NCBI GenBank assembly: GCA_012295275.1
Contig: CM022672.1
Location: forward strand, 21,739,128-21,760,627
Direction: 5' to 3'
Length of the DNA stretch: 21,500 nt
From: Chrysomallon squamiferum
Lineage: Eukaryota > Mollusca > Gastropoda > Neomphalida > Peltospiridae
Below the pieces are notes generated by a model. That model was not told the origin of the DNA and ran no database searches. It saw nothing but the letters and a program-made list of their open reading frames with translations. Below are positions 1-8,634 of this stretch, in pieces. Each line of letters begins with the position of its first letter. Position 1 is the first letter of the stretch. The position numbers were made by a program, and so were the translations under genes.

Positions 1-626
1 TGAAGACCAACAGTGCCGCATTATGTGAATGATGAAATACCTGAATCTTCTTCAATTACAGATTTAAAAATAATAATAATAATAATAAACCTTTTACTTT
101 CTTTCTTTATTATATAAATGTAACAATCTGTGTGTTATTAAATGTAAAGGATCAAATAATATGACATTAAAGTTTTCTTTTTTATTATTATTTTAATCTT
201 ACGCATTTATACAAAAAAAAAAAAAAATAGAACTAAAAGTTTAAATAAAAAAAAAAAAAATTAATTGTCAATCGTTTTATTTGTTAATGCAGTTTTAAAT
301 TAAAATCATTAATTTAATTTTATTATAATTATTTATTTATTTTATTTATTTATTTATTTATTTTTATTTTTATGTCTTGCACATAAATATATAATTATAA
401 GATGATAAAAATAATTTAAATGCAAATAAATAAATATGTCATGTAGTATACATGCAATTTCAGTTTCTGTAATAACCTGGTATAAAATTTACTTACATCC
501 ATGTTGTATGTGGTAACTTGCGATAATCCGATCTCACAAAAATCCGCCTAATCGGCAACTGTATACACATGCAAATGAGATTACAGTACAAAAATAAGTT
601 AACACCATTTTGAGGCCATATGATCA

Positions 627-638
627 AGTCACGTGACT
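627..638. promoter_or_regulatory. Palindromic E-box (AGTCACGTGACT)
   Basis: This is a perfect 12-bp palindrome centred on CACGTG. The core matches the site class bound by bHLH-leucine-zipper factors such as USF, MYC/MAX and TFEB. It lies about 65 bp upstream of the first CCAAT box in the only motif-rich part of the upstream DNA. It could serve ASPM or an unseen divergent gene. The motif is seen; the function is inferred. Confidence 0.4.
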
Positions 639-691
639 GAACCACCTGACATCCATGTGATGTTTTCTTTCGCAGAAGAAAACATAATTTT

Positions 692-756
692 GATTGGCTG
701 GCTCAAAAACCAAACAATTTTGTGATTGGAAGGAGAGAAATAGTTCGAAATTCGAA
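692..756 (+). promoter_or_regulatory. Candidate NF-Y/CHR cell-cycle promoter
   Basis: Two inverted CCAAT boxes (ATTGG at 693-697 and 725-729) start 32 bp apart, followed by two TTCGAA hexamers at 744-749 and 751-756. In animals, G2/M genes repressed by DREAM and activated by B-MYB/FOXM1 commonly have CCAAT boxes spaced about 31-33 bp upstream of a CHR element (TTTGAA or TTCGAA) close to the transcription start. Human ASPM belongs to this expression class. The arrangement fits such a promoter about 330 bp before the ATG. A third TTCGAA at 867-872 is isolated. No reporter or start-site evidence is available. Confidence 0.5.
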
Positions 757-762
757 TACAAT

Positions 763-831
763 ATGGAGGACGCTGATGGTCGTGCAGATTTCAAGTATTT
801 ACTTTTTGTATGCTTGACTTCAAAATATTAA
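763..831 (+). other. Upstream ORF of 22 codons in probable 5' leader
   Basis: An ATG 7 bp after the second TTCGAA opens a 22-codon frame ending in TAA at 829-831. Its first 11 codons are less AT-rich than their surroundings. If transcription starts near the CHR-like pair, this would be a leader uORF. Alternatively it is the start of an alternative first exon using a weak GTATTT donor at 795. It could also be chance. Confidence 0.25.
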
Positions 832-1085
832 TATTTATCACGTATTTTAAAGTATTTGGAACTTGGTTCGAATTTTCGTGCCACGATATTGATGTTTTAA
901 CATTTGACACTTGTATAAACAAAATTTTAACTAAATAATTTTTTATTTTTATTTTTATTTTTATTATAATTATTATAATTATTATTATTATTTTTATTTT
1001 ATTTTATTTTAAATAACTCTTAGATTTAGTCTTAGTCGGCGACTTGTCACTTAGAATTTAGACAATTTTTGTTAAGAAATTCACG
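832..1085 (+). other. Probable 5' leader with A/T simple repeat
   Basis: This lies between the candidate promoter and the start codon. Positions 939-1010 are almost entirely T and A in TTTTA and TTA units. An in-frame TAG at 1059-1061 with no later ATG before 1086 fixes the earliest possible ASPM start at 1086. No intron or other coding signal is evident. Confidence 0.45.
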
Positions 1086-1637
1086 ATGGCTGCAGATATG
1101 TTCCAGATTCAGAATATGTGGAATATGTTAACAGAAAACAGCGATGAACAGAAAGAAAACGAATCTCCTGTTCGTAAGAGTGGTAGAAAGTCTTGGTTTG
1201 ACACACCAAGATCGACGAAATTGGAAATTGCTGTAGAAAAAAAGAAACGTCGGTCTCCAGGGTCTGGAAATTCTAAAAATAAAAGAAAGTCTGAGGAGAT
1301 GGAAACGTTATTATTAACCCACTTCACCAATCCTCCACACATTGAGTTTGGAAAAGTTAGAGTAAAAAATTCGCGAACAAGACATTTAGTATTGAAAAAC
1401 CCACACGACTATGAACAAGAAGTCGTCATTGAAAAATTTCCTTACAAAAAGAAATTTTTTGTCGATGAAACCAAACTATTGGTTGGACCAGATGATTCTG
1501 AAATTATTACTATCACCTGGAGTCCTGAGGAAAGTGGACGCTGTAGAGAAATGTTGCTTTTCAAAGTTGATGGTCTTTATCGATTGCAAGCTTTCCTGTT
1601 GGGTTCAGCAGAACCTGAAAAGCAAATTCGAAAAGGG
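1086..1637 (+). CDS. ASPM: ASPM exon 1: N-terminus and ASH domain
   Basis: Residues 1-184. The start is ATG 1086, with G at +4 and an in-frame stop 25 bp upstream; a second in-frame ATG lies at 1098. Residues 1-75 are polar and basic, with SP/TP sites and a Lys/Arg-rich nuclear-localisation-like stretch around residues 52-70. Residues about 77-178 form an ASH (ASPM-SPD2-Hydin) immunoglobulin-like domain, recognisable from the PPHIEFGKVRV start, the LVLKNP strand and the ITWSPEESG turn. ASH domains occur in centrosomal and ciliary proteins. The exon is 552 nt and ends phase 0 before GTAAGT. Vertebrates split this region over more than one exon, as far as I recall. Confidence 0.93.
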
Positions 1638-2128
1638 GTAAGTTTTATCTTTGTTATCATTGTCAGTAATAACCATAACTGAAAAAAGGTATATGCACAA
1701 AACTGATGATGCTATTGACATAACATTTTTGAGCTTCTTTAATTGTCAAAACTGGACCTGATTATTATGAACATGTTTTAAAATGCTTGCTCATGCTCAT
1801 GCAGATTTCTGATTCGAATTTGATATACATTTATCATTGATTTTGTATTTTATCACAAGTTTAACTAAAGTATTTAAAAGAAATTATTTCATTGGACTAT
1901 AATTAGAGAAATTATTGAAAAATCATAATAATAAAAAGTTTTAGTTTTAATAAATGCCTTGACTTAATAGAATCACACTCCACGGTCAACCTTCCTTTTG
2001 TTAAAGCAATTTCAGAACAGTCAGCGTAAGAACAGTTCAGTGCCATCAGATGGTTTTAATAACATTTAATATGAGTAAATAAAAATAAAATTTGAAATCT
2101 TATAAAACAAACTGTTGACTGTTTTCAG
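1638..2128 (+). other. Intron 1
   Basis: Phase 0 intron of 491 bp with donor GTAAGT and acceptor TTTTCAG. It is AT-rich, and I see no repeat array or gene in it. Confidence 0.88.
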
Positions 2129-4985
2129 CCTCAGAGAAAAGGAATTTTGGGAACTAAAGTGAAACGACCTTTCTCCATCCTGCACACACCTGGGTTAGCA
2201 TGCATCCGGGATAACTACAGTCCACAGGATTCATCAGAAAAGCCTAGATGGAAACAAGAAAGAGAGCCTTTGTCCAAAAATCATGATCAGGCAAATAAAT
2301 ATCGCGAAAAAGATGCTGCTTTTTCACCCCCGACACTGGAATCCACTGTTATTTCAAAGCCAGTGGGGGCAGAAATGTGTCGATCAGTAAAAATGTCTGA
2401 CCTAGGCTGTTCACCATCACTTCTGACCAGTGTCAGTCCAATAGCACATGCACCAGATGATAACTATATTTTTGATTCGTACTCTGCTGTTAGGCAGACA
2501 TCTCCACAGACTGAGATTTGTATTAATGGTGAAGTCGGAAAACAGGGGAATAACTTTTCAGAACTCTGTGAATCTGGTCCAAAACTGTCATTTGACACTC
2601 CAATAAAAGATACAGCATCAGCTTGCAAAGTGGAAGAAAATGGAATAACAACACCTTATAATGATACTGAAAATCTGGACAATCAAAACAATTGGGATGT
2701 GAAGAAATACATTTCACCTGAAAGTTTTCTGAATGACTCCCTCTGTGTAAAATCCAATGCTGTTGGTAATGTTGAATCATCACAGCTGTATGTTCCACCT
2801 GAAGACAGGTTTGCGAAGGTCATCGTCAGCCCAAATTCTTTTCTGGAGGATCTGAATGCTAGCATTGCTTCAAAAGATGGGCGAGCAAGCAGGTATGGGT
2901 CTGAGATTCCCAGTCCGTCATCACTCCTGAATGACTCCATTCCTCATAATGTGATGTTGAAGCAGCTTTCCACTGTGCGTACAAGTTTGATAGGTCAGAA
3001 CAATAAACGTGATGAACGAGTGATAAATTCCACAGAAGAAGTTATTAACATTTTCTGTCCATCTGAATGCACACTGAGATCCACCTTTTCTTTGTTTCAA
3101 GCTAAGGCTAAAACTGGAGGAAAACCAAAATCACTTTCTAGGAGTATTCTCAGAAAAGAACAACGATTTGCAAAAATTTCAGATGTCCAGAGTCCCAGAC
3201 GAACAACATATCTTGTGAAAAATGTCAAAGGCAAAGAGCAGAAGCAAACAAAGAACAGAACACTGTCAAGAACTCAGAAATACACTAACATACATAAAGC
3301 AGGAGTTAAAGGTGTAAAGAAAGCACAGCAAGAAGGCAAAGACATCCTTCCAAATGAGTTAGATGCTGCTGATAGTCTTGCAACAACACCAAAGGCCAAT
3401 AAGTCTGGTTCTGAAACAGTCAGTAAATTAAAACAAAAAGATATTCTAAATCTTTCTGGTTCAGATACTGTAATCAAAATGAAACACAAAGCTCCCTTGA
3501 ATCTTTCAGGATCTGAAACAGTCACCAAAAAGAAACATAGTAATATTCAGAGTCCTGAAATGTCACCAAAAGAACATTATACCACAAATAATTGTATGGA
3601 CACACCAGAATTGAAGGTAGCAGACAGTCCAGAAGTGACAAAAGCATTTTCTATTACAACAGCTGATGGCAAGGTTACTTCAGTGAAAAGACTGTTTGCT
3701 GATCAGCTTGATAATGTGGAAACAGGGAACAAGGAAAGTCCTGCAGTTCCAAAAGTACTTTCTGAAACTGTGACCATAATAAAGAATGTGATCTCTGGTG
3801 AATCTCCCAGCTGCTGTCCATTTGTTGACATAGGATCACCCCAGACTTTGCCAGACTCTCCTGTTACAACAGTGAATACACATACTATAACAAAACTGAG
3901 AACATCAGATGCCTTACTTCAGGCATACAACAGAACAATCCAGAAGGAATTATTTCAAAAGGCAGAACTGATGACGTCTGGAGAAGAACATCATTGTGTA
4001 AAATCTGTGGAAAAGACCAGCTCTGATCTTGAAGGAAAAACATACTGTCTCTCTGCCTCAGAAACTAAGAAGTTTGGACAGGTCATCAACGAGGTTACAT
4101 GTACAAAAATGCTTGACAAAGAAGATATTTGCTATTCTGGCTCTAACAGAAGGGGTTCTACACAACATTCCAAACTGACTGATATTGTTTCACCAGTTTT
4201 TACCTCCTCATCTCAGACTCTACCCAGCAGTCCTGTTCTTGAACACAGCCGAAGATCCACTCATGTTATTAGTAAACCAAAGCTGCTGAATCCAAATGCT
4301 AGTGGGAGAAGACTTTTTCCAGCACTGTCTGACAGAGAAACCCATGATCAGCCATCGTTCACTGTTGGATTAGATGCAGAAATAAACAACACACCAATTC
4401 TCACCCCTTTGGAGGACTCTCAGTTGCCTAATAAGGAGGAGAATCAGGTTTTTGAGTCAACAAGAATTGATTCCAACCCTTGCATAATTGTGACACCTCC
4501 ATGTGTTTCACTGATAACTGATCCTGCTATTAATTTTAATGAAAGCGGAACTGTCCAGAATACTGCTTCAGAATTTACTGAGTCACTGACATTAGTGAAT
4601 TCTGAAAAGCAGACTTTAAGGTGTTTATCTAAAAGTCACAGCAACAATATCTCAAAACCAAGTCCCAACAGTGAGACGAAGAGAAGGAAAATGAAGGCTT
4701 CACGTAGGTCTTCTGAAATATCAGCAGATATGTCCAATAAAACTGCTTTTGTTTCCAGTTCACTTACATCAGAATGTGAAAGTAGAAATTTACTTAATAC
4801 TACGAAAGGCAGCCGAAGTTTCATGAAGTCAGACACCTCAGACTTCAGGAAAAGGAAGAGTGATTTAAAACCAGCAGCACCTAAATCTGTACAGAAGAAA
4901 ACTGTGAGAAATGAGGTGGTGGAAGGACAATCTTCCAAGCAGAATAAACTTGAGAAGTCTTCATCTGAGACTGGTAAAAAGAAAG
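2129..4985 (+). CDS. ASPM: ASPM exon 2: large disordered SP/TP-rich region
   Basis: Residues 185-1136, corresponding to the large third exon of vertebrate ASPM. It is Ser/Thr/Lys-rich, low in hydrophobics and probably unfolded. It begins with basic residues and FSILHTPG, a candidate mitotic phosphorylation site. Visible elements: three SP-x-S-F/L-L motifs at residues about 379-389, 417-427 and 444-457; a threefold 17-residue tandem repeat at 608-658; RxLF-type motifs at 704-707 and 911-914; a duplicated QTLP-x-SPV block near 754 and 878; and basic nuclear-localisation-like clusters near residues 1035 and 1090. In vertebrates this region binds katanin and microtubules. The 3' end is ambiguous: a GT at 4974 would shorten it by four codons in the same phase, but GTTAGT at 4986 is the better donor. 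Ends phase 1. Confidence 0.92.
2711..2947 (+). repeat. Three SP-x-S-F/L-L motifs in ASPM exon 2
   Basis: Copies begin at 2711 (ISPESFLNDSL), 2825 (VSPNSFLEDLN) and 2906 (PSPSSLLNDSI within it). The aromatic position is Phe, Phe and Leu. Vertebrate ASPM has short repeated Phe-containing motifs in the equivalent region that bind katanin, so these are candidate katanin-binding peptides. The repetition is seen; the binding role is inferred by analogy. Confidence 0.6.
3398..3550 (+). repeat. In-frame 51-bp tandem repeat, three copies
   Basis: Three consecutive 17-residue units share N-[KL]-SGS-[ED]-TV-x-K followed by a Lys-rich half (residues 608-658). Copies start at 3398, 3449 and 3500. Silent differences between copies show the array is not brand new. 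It lies in the disordered region with no known domain. A positively charged spacer or a microtubule-contacting segment are possibilities only. Confidence 0.85.
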
Positions 4986-5308
4986 GTTAGTTTATATTTT
5001 TTTATAATGGAGAATATTTTGTAAACATGTTCAGCCTCTATATAATAGTTTGTATAGCATATTATATGTAAAGGTTAGTATATATAATACTATATTAAAA
5101 CTTTTTTTTAAAGCATTTTATCATCCTCTGTGTTCTGGTTTAATTGAGAAAGGTAAAATGTATGTTTAATGTGTAACTAGGTGGCGATTTTGTTTTTGTT
5201 TTTTGTCTTTAAATGAAAATATTTAGATTTATTATCTGATCTATTAATTATGTTATTTATTTATTTCTTCTTCTTTTTTTAAAATTATTTTATCTTATCT
5301 TATCCTAT

Positions 5309-5339
<31 letters not shown>

Positions 5340-5418
5340 TATTTATTTATTTATTTGCCTAATACATATATTTTTATTAAGTCAATTCAGAAAATTGAAT
5401 TATTAAATCTTATTTCAG
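4986..5418 (+). other. Intron 2 with ATCTT pentanucleotide repeat
   Basis: Phase 1 intron of 433 bp, donor GTTAGT, acceptor TATTTCAG. Positions 5287-5340 are a TATCT/CTTAT pentanucleotide microsatellite running directly into TTTA units to about 5357. No coding content. Confidence 0.85.
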
Positions 5419-5511
5419 GTCTTTTGTGGAAGCTTTCATCGGCAAAAAAGAAACGACAGTCATTAGCAGTTGCACAGCCAAAACTTATCCTCATAAAGAA
5501 GTCAAAGTCTG
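5419..5511 (+). CDS. ASPM: ASPM exon 3: basic conserved segment
   Basis: Residues 1137-1167 plus split codons at both ends (phase 1 in, phase 1 out). The translation contains AKKKRQSLAVAQPKLILIKK, which resembles the Lys-rich segment just before the conserved ASPM core in vertebrates. The acceptor is TTTCAG and the donor GTATGT at 5512. It is short and basic with no domain of its own. It is placed by reading frame, by phase and by its join to exon 4. Confidence 0.88.
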
Positions 5512-6012
5512 GTATGTACAGTAGAAAGTTATGTAATAAATAAATAAAATATTTGCCTTTTATTGTTTATATGTTACTTATAAAAATAAATGTTGCCAAT
5601 TTTCATGTCTTATTTTTCTAATATCTTTAGAAAGAAAAATATGGCCATGCTTTTACTATCTAGAATTTTTAATTTAAAAAAAGAGTAACAACTAACATAA
5701 AATGAATATAAAATAATGAAACTTTGTCATTAGTTTATACTTTAGTTTATAAAATGGGTGTGTTTGGTTAGATTTGCAATCTCATAAATTTCTTTATCAA
5801 ACAATTACCAGATTATAGATTTTTTAATTTTTAATAATTTTTTAAAAAAAATCATTAATTTAAAGATGTAATTTTGCATGCCATGCTCAACAATGTGTAA
5901 TCATTATTTTACTTTTTTTTTTTTTTTTTTTTTTTTTCAATCCTTTATTAAAAGAAGATTTAGGTTTTCAGTGCCTTGTTTGGCAATATGTAATGATTAT
6001 TTTCTCCTGCAG
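5512..6012 (+). other. Intron 3 with T25 run and flanking direct repeats
   Basis: Phase 1 intron of 501 bp, donor GTATGT, acceptor CTCCTGCAG. A 25-base T run spans 5913-5937. It is flanked by imperfect 20-bp direct repeats (5891-5910 and 5984-6003, 18 of 20 identical), compatible with a decayed retroposed insertion in antisense orientation. Confidence 0.85.
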
Positions 6013-6165
6013 GCATGATGCCAAAACACCCAATGCCCTTTGCTGCCAAGAACATTTACTATGATGAGCGCTGGAAAGACAAACAGGACCGAGGTTTTGT
6101 CAAATGGCTCAACTTCATTCTGACACCAGCTGATGAATACAACTACAGTCTCAGCAAGACTAAAG
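6013..6165 (+). CDS. ASPM: ASPM exon 4: conserved core segment
   Basis: Residues 1168-1218. Contains [16 protein letters not shown] followed by [12 protein letters not shown], the hallmark ASPM segment between the disordered region and the CH domains, nearly identical to vertebrate ASPM. 153 nt, phase 1 in and out. The acceptor follows a CTCCTGCAG tract and the donor is GTATTG at 6166. Confidence 0.95.
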
Positions 6166-6644
6166 GTATTGTTACAGTGTATCTTTGTATATTTATACAA
6201 ATAGACAGTTCTGTGTTACTGTATTATTTCTGTAAGGAATAAAAAAAAATCATCAAAATGTTTTTTAAAAAGAACAAAAGATCTTCAAAAGAAAACAAAG
6301 AAACTGGTGGTCCAAGCAAGTCATTGTAAAGTTATTGTATCTTCAGTATAATACTATCAGATGGTTAATATAAATATAAATATAAAATGCACATTTACAT
6401 GCTCACACATATACACACGCAAAACGATAAAATAAAGTTTGTTACATTTTCATTTGTTTCTTTTATTGGCAAATGTTACTATTAGTAAAGATTCTTTTGA
6501 AGAAGGTACATTTCAAAAATTCTTGGAAGCATATATATGCATTTAAGCTATCCATACAACATAAGAAGACTCAAACTTGGTTAAAGAATGATGTTTTATT
6601 AAATTTGAAATTTTAAACATGTAAAAATATGGTATTTTTTCCAG
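6166..6644 (+). other. Intron 4
   Basis: Phase 1 intron of 479 bp, donor GTATTG, acceptor TTTCCAG. AT-rich with short TAAATA repeats near 6368-6385. Nothing else recognised. Confidence 0.85.
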
Positions 6645-6883
6645 TTGATGTTGGATCTATTGCTGTCAGTGGAAACAAAGATGGAAGCTGCAGGGCGCCA
6701 ACAAAAGAGGTCCTGTCTTTTAGGGCCTATGCAGCTAGACGTAGGCTCAATCGGCTAAGACGAGCTGCATGTCGTTTATACCAGTCAGAAGAAATCGTTA
6801 CTGTCATTCTCAAGATTGAGGTTGAGAAGTAGAGAGGCTTGGTTTGGCTGTCAGGAAAGACAGAATGCTCCATGCAGACATTG
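6645..6883 (+). CDS. ASPM: ASPM exon 5: conserved core, broken by a frameshift
   Basis: Residues about 1219-1297. The first part reads in frame through RAPTKE and [13 protein letters not shown], strongly conserved in ASPM, to about 6826. That frame then meets TAG at 6830-6832. The next frame, from 6829, continues with [14 protein letters not shown], matching the family to the donor at 6884 (GTAGGT). Both halves are clearly ASPM and abut, leaving no room for an intron. The break equals either two extra bases (AA at 6827-6828) or one lost base. The exon is entered and left in phase 1, so its length should be a multiple of three, but it is 239 nt. As given, translation would stop after about 1280 residues, before the CH domains. 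Confidence 0.9.
6826..6832 (+). other. Frameshift site 1 and premature TAG
   Basis: The frame changes between codons ending at 6826 and starting at 6829. The local sequence is GAGAAGTAGAG. Removing AA or adding one A restores a continuous ASPM frame. From my recollection of the human protein, removing two bases gives matching length. Confidence 0.85.
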
Positions 6884-7444
6884 GTAGGTTTCGGAATATT
6901 TTTCTTGCCTTTGTTCAAGTGTTGGTTATAACTGAAACCACTGCCATAAATCATCAGTGTCGGGCAATTTTGTTCTTTAGTTATTAGTTGTTTGTGGAAG
7001 CTGTTTTCAGTGTATTTTACAAATTTACAGATTGATTAAAACTGCAGTTAGACCATAGAAAATACAGTATTTTATGTGTTCTTATCTATATATGTATAAT
7101 TATTATTATTATTATTATTTTGTAGTCTTCTTAGTGGTCATTTAGTATTATATGACAGAATTATTGTTGTGTCTTTTTTAAAAAGATCTTTAACACTGAT
7201 GAAGAGGACACATTTATTTGAACTCACTGCATGTATTTATTAAAGAAATTAATTAAATGACATCCACACCTGTTCTGTTGATTTAAATACTATAATGTTT
7301 GTGTCAGTTTAATACAACATTACCTTTAATGTTTAATTCTTAAAACTGATTATTATCAATTAGGATTATATTAATATTACTGTTCTTACTTGATATCATA
7401 TCATGCAATAAAACTGGGAGGTTTGTCCTGTTGCTCATTTTCAG
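6884..7444 (+). other. Intron 5
   Basis: Phase 1 intron of 561 bp, donor GTAGGT, acceptor CATTTTCAG. It contains a TTA/ATT microsatellite at about 7098-7120. No coding content. Confidence 0.85.
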
Positions 7445-7512
7445 GAATAAAACAGCGAATCTTGGACATGCTGCTTTGCTACAATCCTCTATGGCTGAGA
7501 ATTGGTTTGGAG
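7445..7512 (+). CDS. ASPM: ASPM exon 6: conserved core segment
   Basis: Residues 1298-1320. Encodes ILDMLLCYNPLWLRIGLE, a near-invariant ASPM segment; NPLWLRIGLE is the key string. 68 nt, phase 1 in and phase 0 out, donor GTAAGG at 7513. Its entry phase agrees only with the second frame of exon 5, which independently confirms that exon 5 changes frame internally. Confidence 0.94.
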
Positions 7513-7811
7513 GTAAGGTGTCAGATGTAGCTTTGTTTTGAAATGTACAATGGTGATGTGAACATTTTACATTCTTCAAAATAGTTTTGTTATTAACAGA
7601 AATCTCTTTGTGAATAACGTACAGAAAAAGCAAAAGCACATGTATGCAGACACACATACCTGCCTTCATACATACATATATACCTGTTTAGCTACATACA
7701 CACATATAATAATTATCAATTTATTGCAAGATTATCAAACACTTGAGGATATTTTTTAATACTAAAATAAATTCAACGGCTACAAATTTATTTATTTTAT
7801 TTTTTTTTCAG

Positions 7812-7953
7812 ACTGTGTTTGGGGAAGTGTTACCATTACAGTCAAATACAGATGTTGTTGGTATGTCCAGATTCATTCTGTACAGACTAGTTGACAGTCC
7901 AGACATAGCCAGGCAGTTTTCCCACCCTACAGTGCCTCATCTCTACAGAGATG
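7812..7953 (+). CDS. ASPM: ASPM exon 7: conserved core segment
   Basis: Residues 1321-1367. Starts TVFGEVLPL and ends HPTVPHLYRDG across the splice; HPTVPHLYRDG is an ASPM signature. 142 nt, phase 0 in, phase 1 out, with a long T tract before CAG and donor GTAAGC at 7954. Intron 6 before it (7513-7811, 299 bp) holds only AT-rich sequence and a CA/TA-rich patch near 7650-7710. Confidence 0.95.
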
Positions 7954-8503
7954 GTAAGCTTTATCTCTGTAACATTTATTAATATATTTGATTTTCTTTC
8001 ATGTTTACCTTTTTCCCTTGGTTAAAACTCCATGTCTAATTTTCATAACAGTTAAATATTCGCTGAGTGCAAAACCTGAAGAGAATGAATGCTGTAAAGT
8101 CAATAATATTATACTTGAAAGACTGAGTAGACAGTTAAAACTGAAATAAATTGGCATTTCCATAAACAGGAGTTAATCATATTATTAAACTAACTTAAGC
8201 AGAAATGTGTGTGTGTGTGTGTGAGTGAGTGTCACTGTTAGTATTAAAACAATGCTGATATCACTTTATAATTTAATTGTTACTGAAGATTATGTAAATT
8301 AATATTTACATATAGCTCTTATTAATAAGTAATAATACCATCCACAATTAAAGTATTATTATTATTATTATTTCTTAATGAAAAGTAGTTAGCTTATCTA
8401 CAGTGGTGTATATGTTGTTAGTTGTTTTTTTGTTTTTTTGTTTCAGGTTGTTTTAGATTTTAATATTTCTAAATCAAATGTTCATCTTGTTTTCTAATTT
8501 TAG
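7954..8503 (+). other. Intron 7 with TG and ATT microsatellites
   Basis: Phase 1 intron of 550 bp, donor GTAAGC, acceptor AATTTTAG. TG repeat at 8206-8232 and ATT repeat at about 8354-8371. Nothing else recognised. Confidence 0.85.
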
Positions 8504-8634
8504 GTTATGCTGAGGCAGTGGCTCAGCATACACTGAAGAAATTTTTGATGGTTGTGTTTTTCCTTGATCGTGCTAAAACTTCGAGACTTATTGATCATGA
8601 TCCTTGCCTCTTCTGCAAAGATGCTGATATTAAG
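8504..8634 (+). CDS. ASPM: ASPM exon 8: conserved core before CH1
   Basis: Residues 1368-1411. Helical stretch [17 protein letters not shown] followed by [18 protein letters not shown], another ASPM signature with two Cys. 131 nt, phase 1 in, phase 0 out, donor GTAAGA at 8635. This helical segment directly precedes CH1 and probably packs against it, judging from its position in the family. Confidence 0.95.

Larger units (their letters stand above)
1..762. other. Upstream AT-rich DNA, no gene recognised
   Basis: This stretch is AT-rich with an A/T simple-repeat block at about 305-373 made of TTTA-like units. A frame open from base 4 to about 112 has no support beyond a short non-repetitive start, and an AATAAA at 84-89 lies inside an AAT repeat, so I do not call the end of an upstream gene. 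An octamer-like ATGCAAAT sits at 569-576. The non-repetitive part from about 600 onward carries the promoter-like motifs listed separately. Confidence 0.6.

Noticed and set aside
1-112. Possible last exon of an upstream gene
   Set aside because: The frame is short and runs into an AAT repeat. The AATAAA lies inside that repeat and there is no splice or homology support.
500-576. ATCCGAT/ATCGGC near-inverted repeat and ATGCAAAT octamer as transposon end or snRNA enhancer
   Set aside because: The matches are too short, and there is no adjacent snRNA, target duplication or second terminus.
4636-4938. 100-codon open frame on the minus strand within exon 2
   Set aside because: It is the antisense shadow of the Ser/Lys-rich ASPM coding region.
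7340-7669. 109-codon open frame on the minus strand
   Set aside because: It lies over intron 5, exon 6 and intron 6 of ASPM, where the plus strand is clearly coding or intronic. It has low-complexity content and no recognisable domain.
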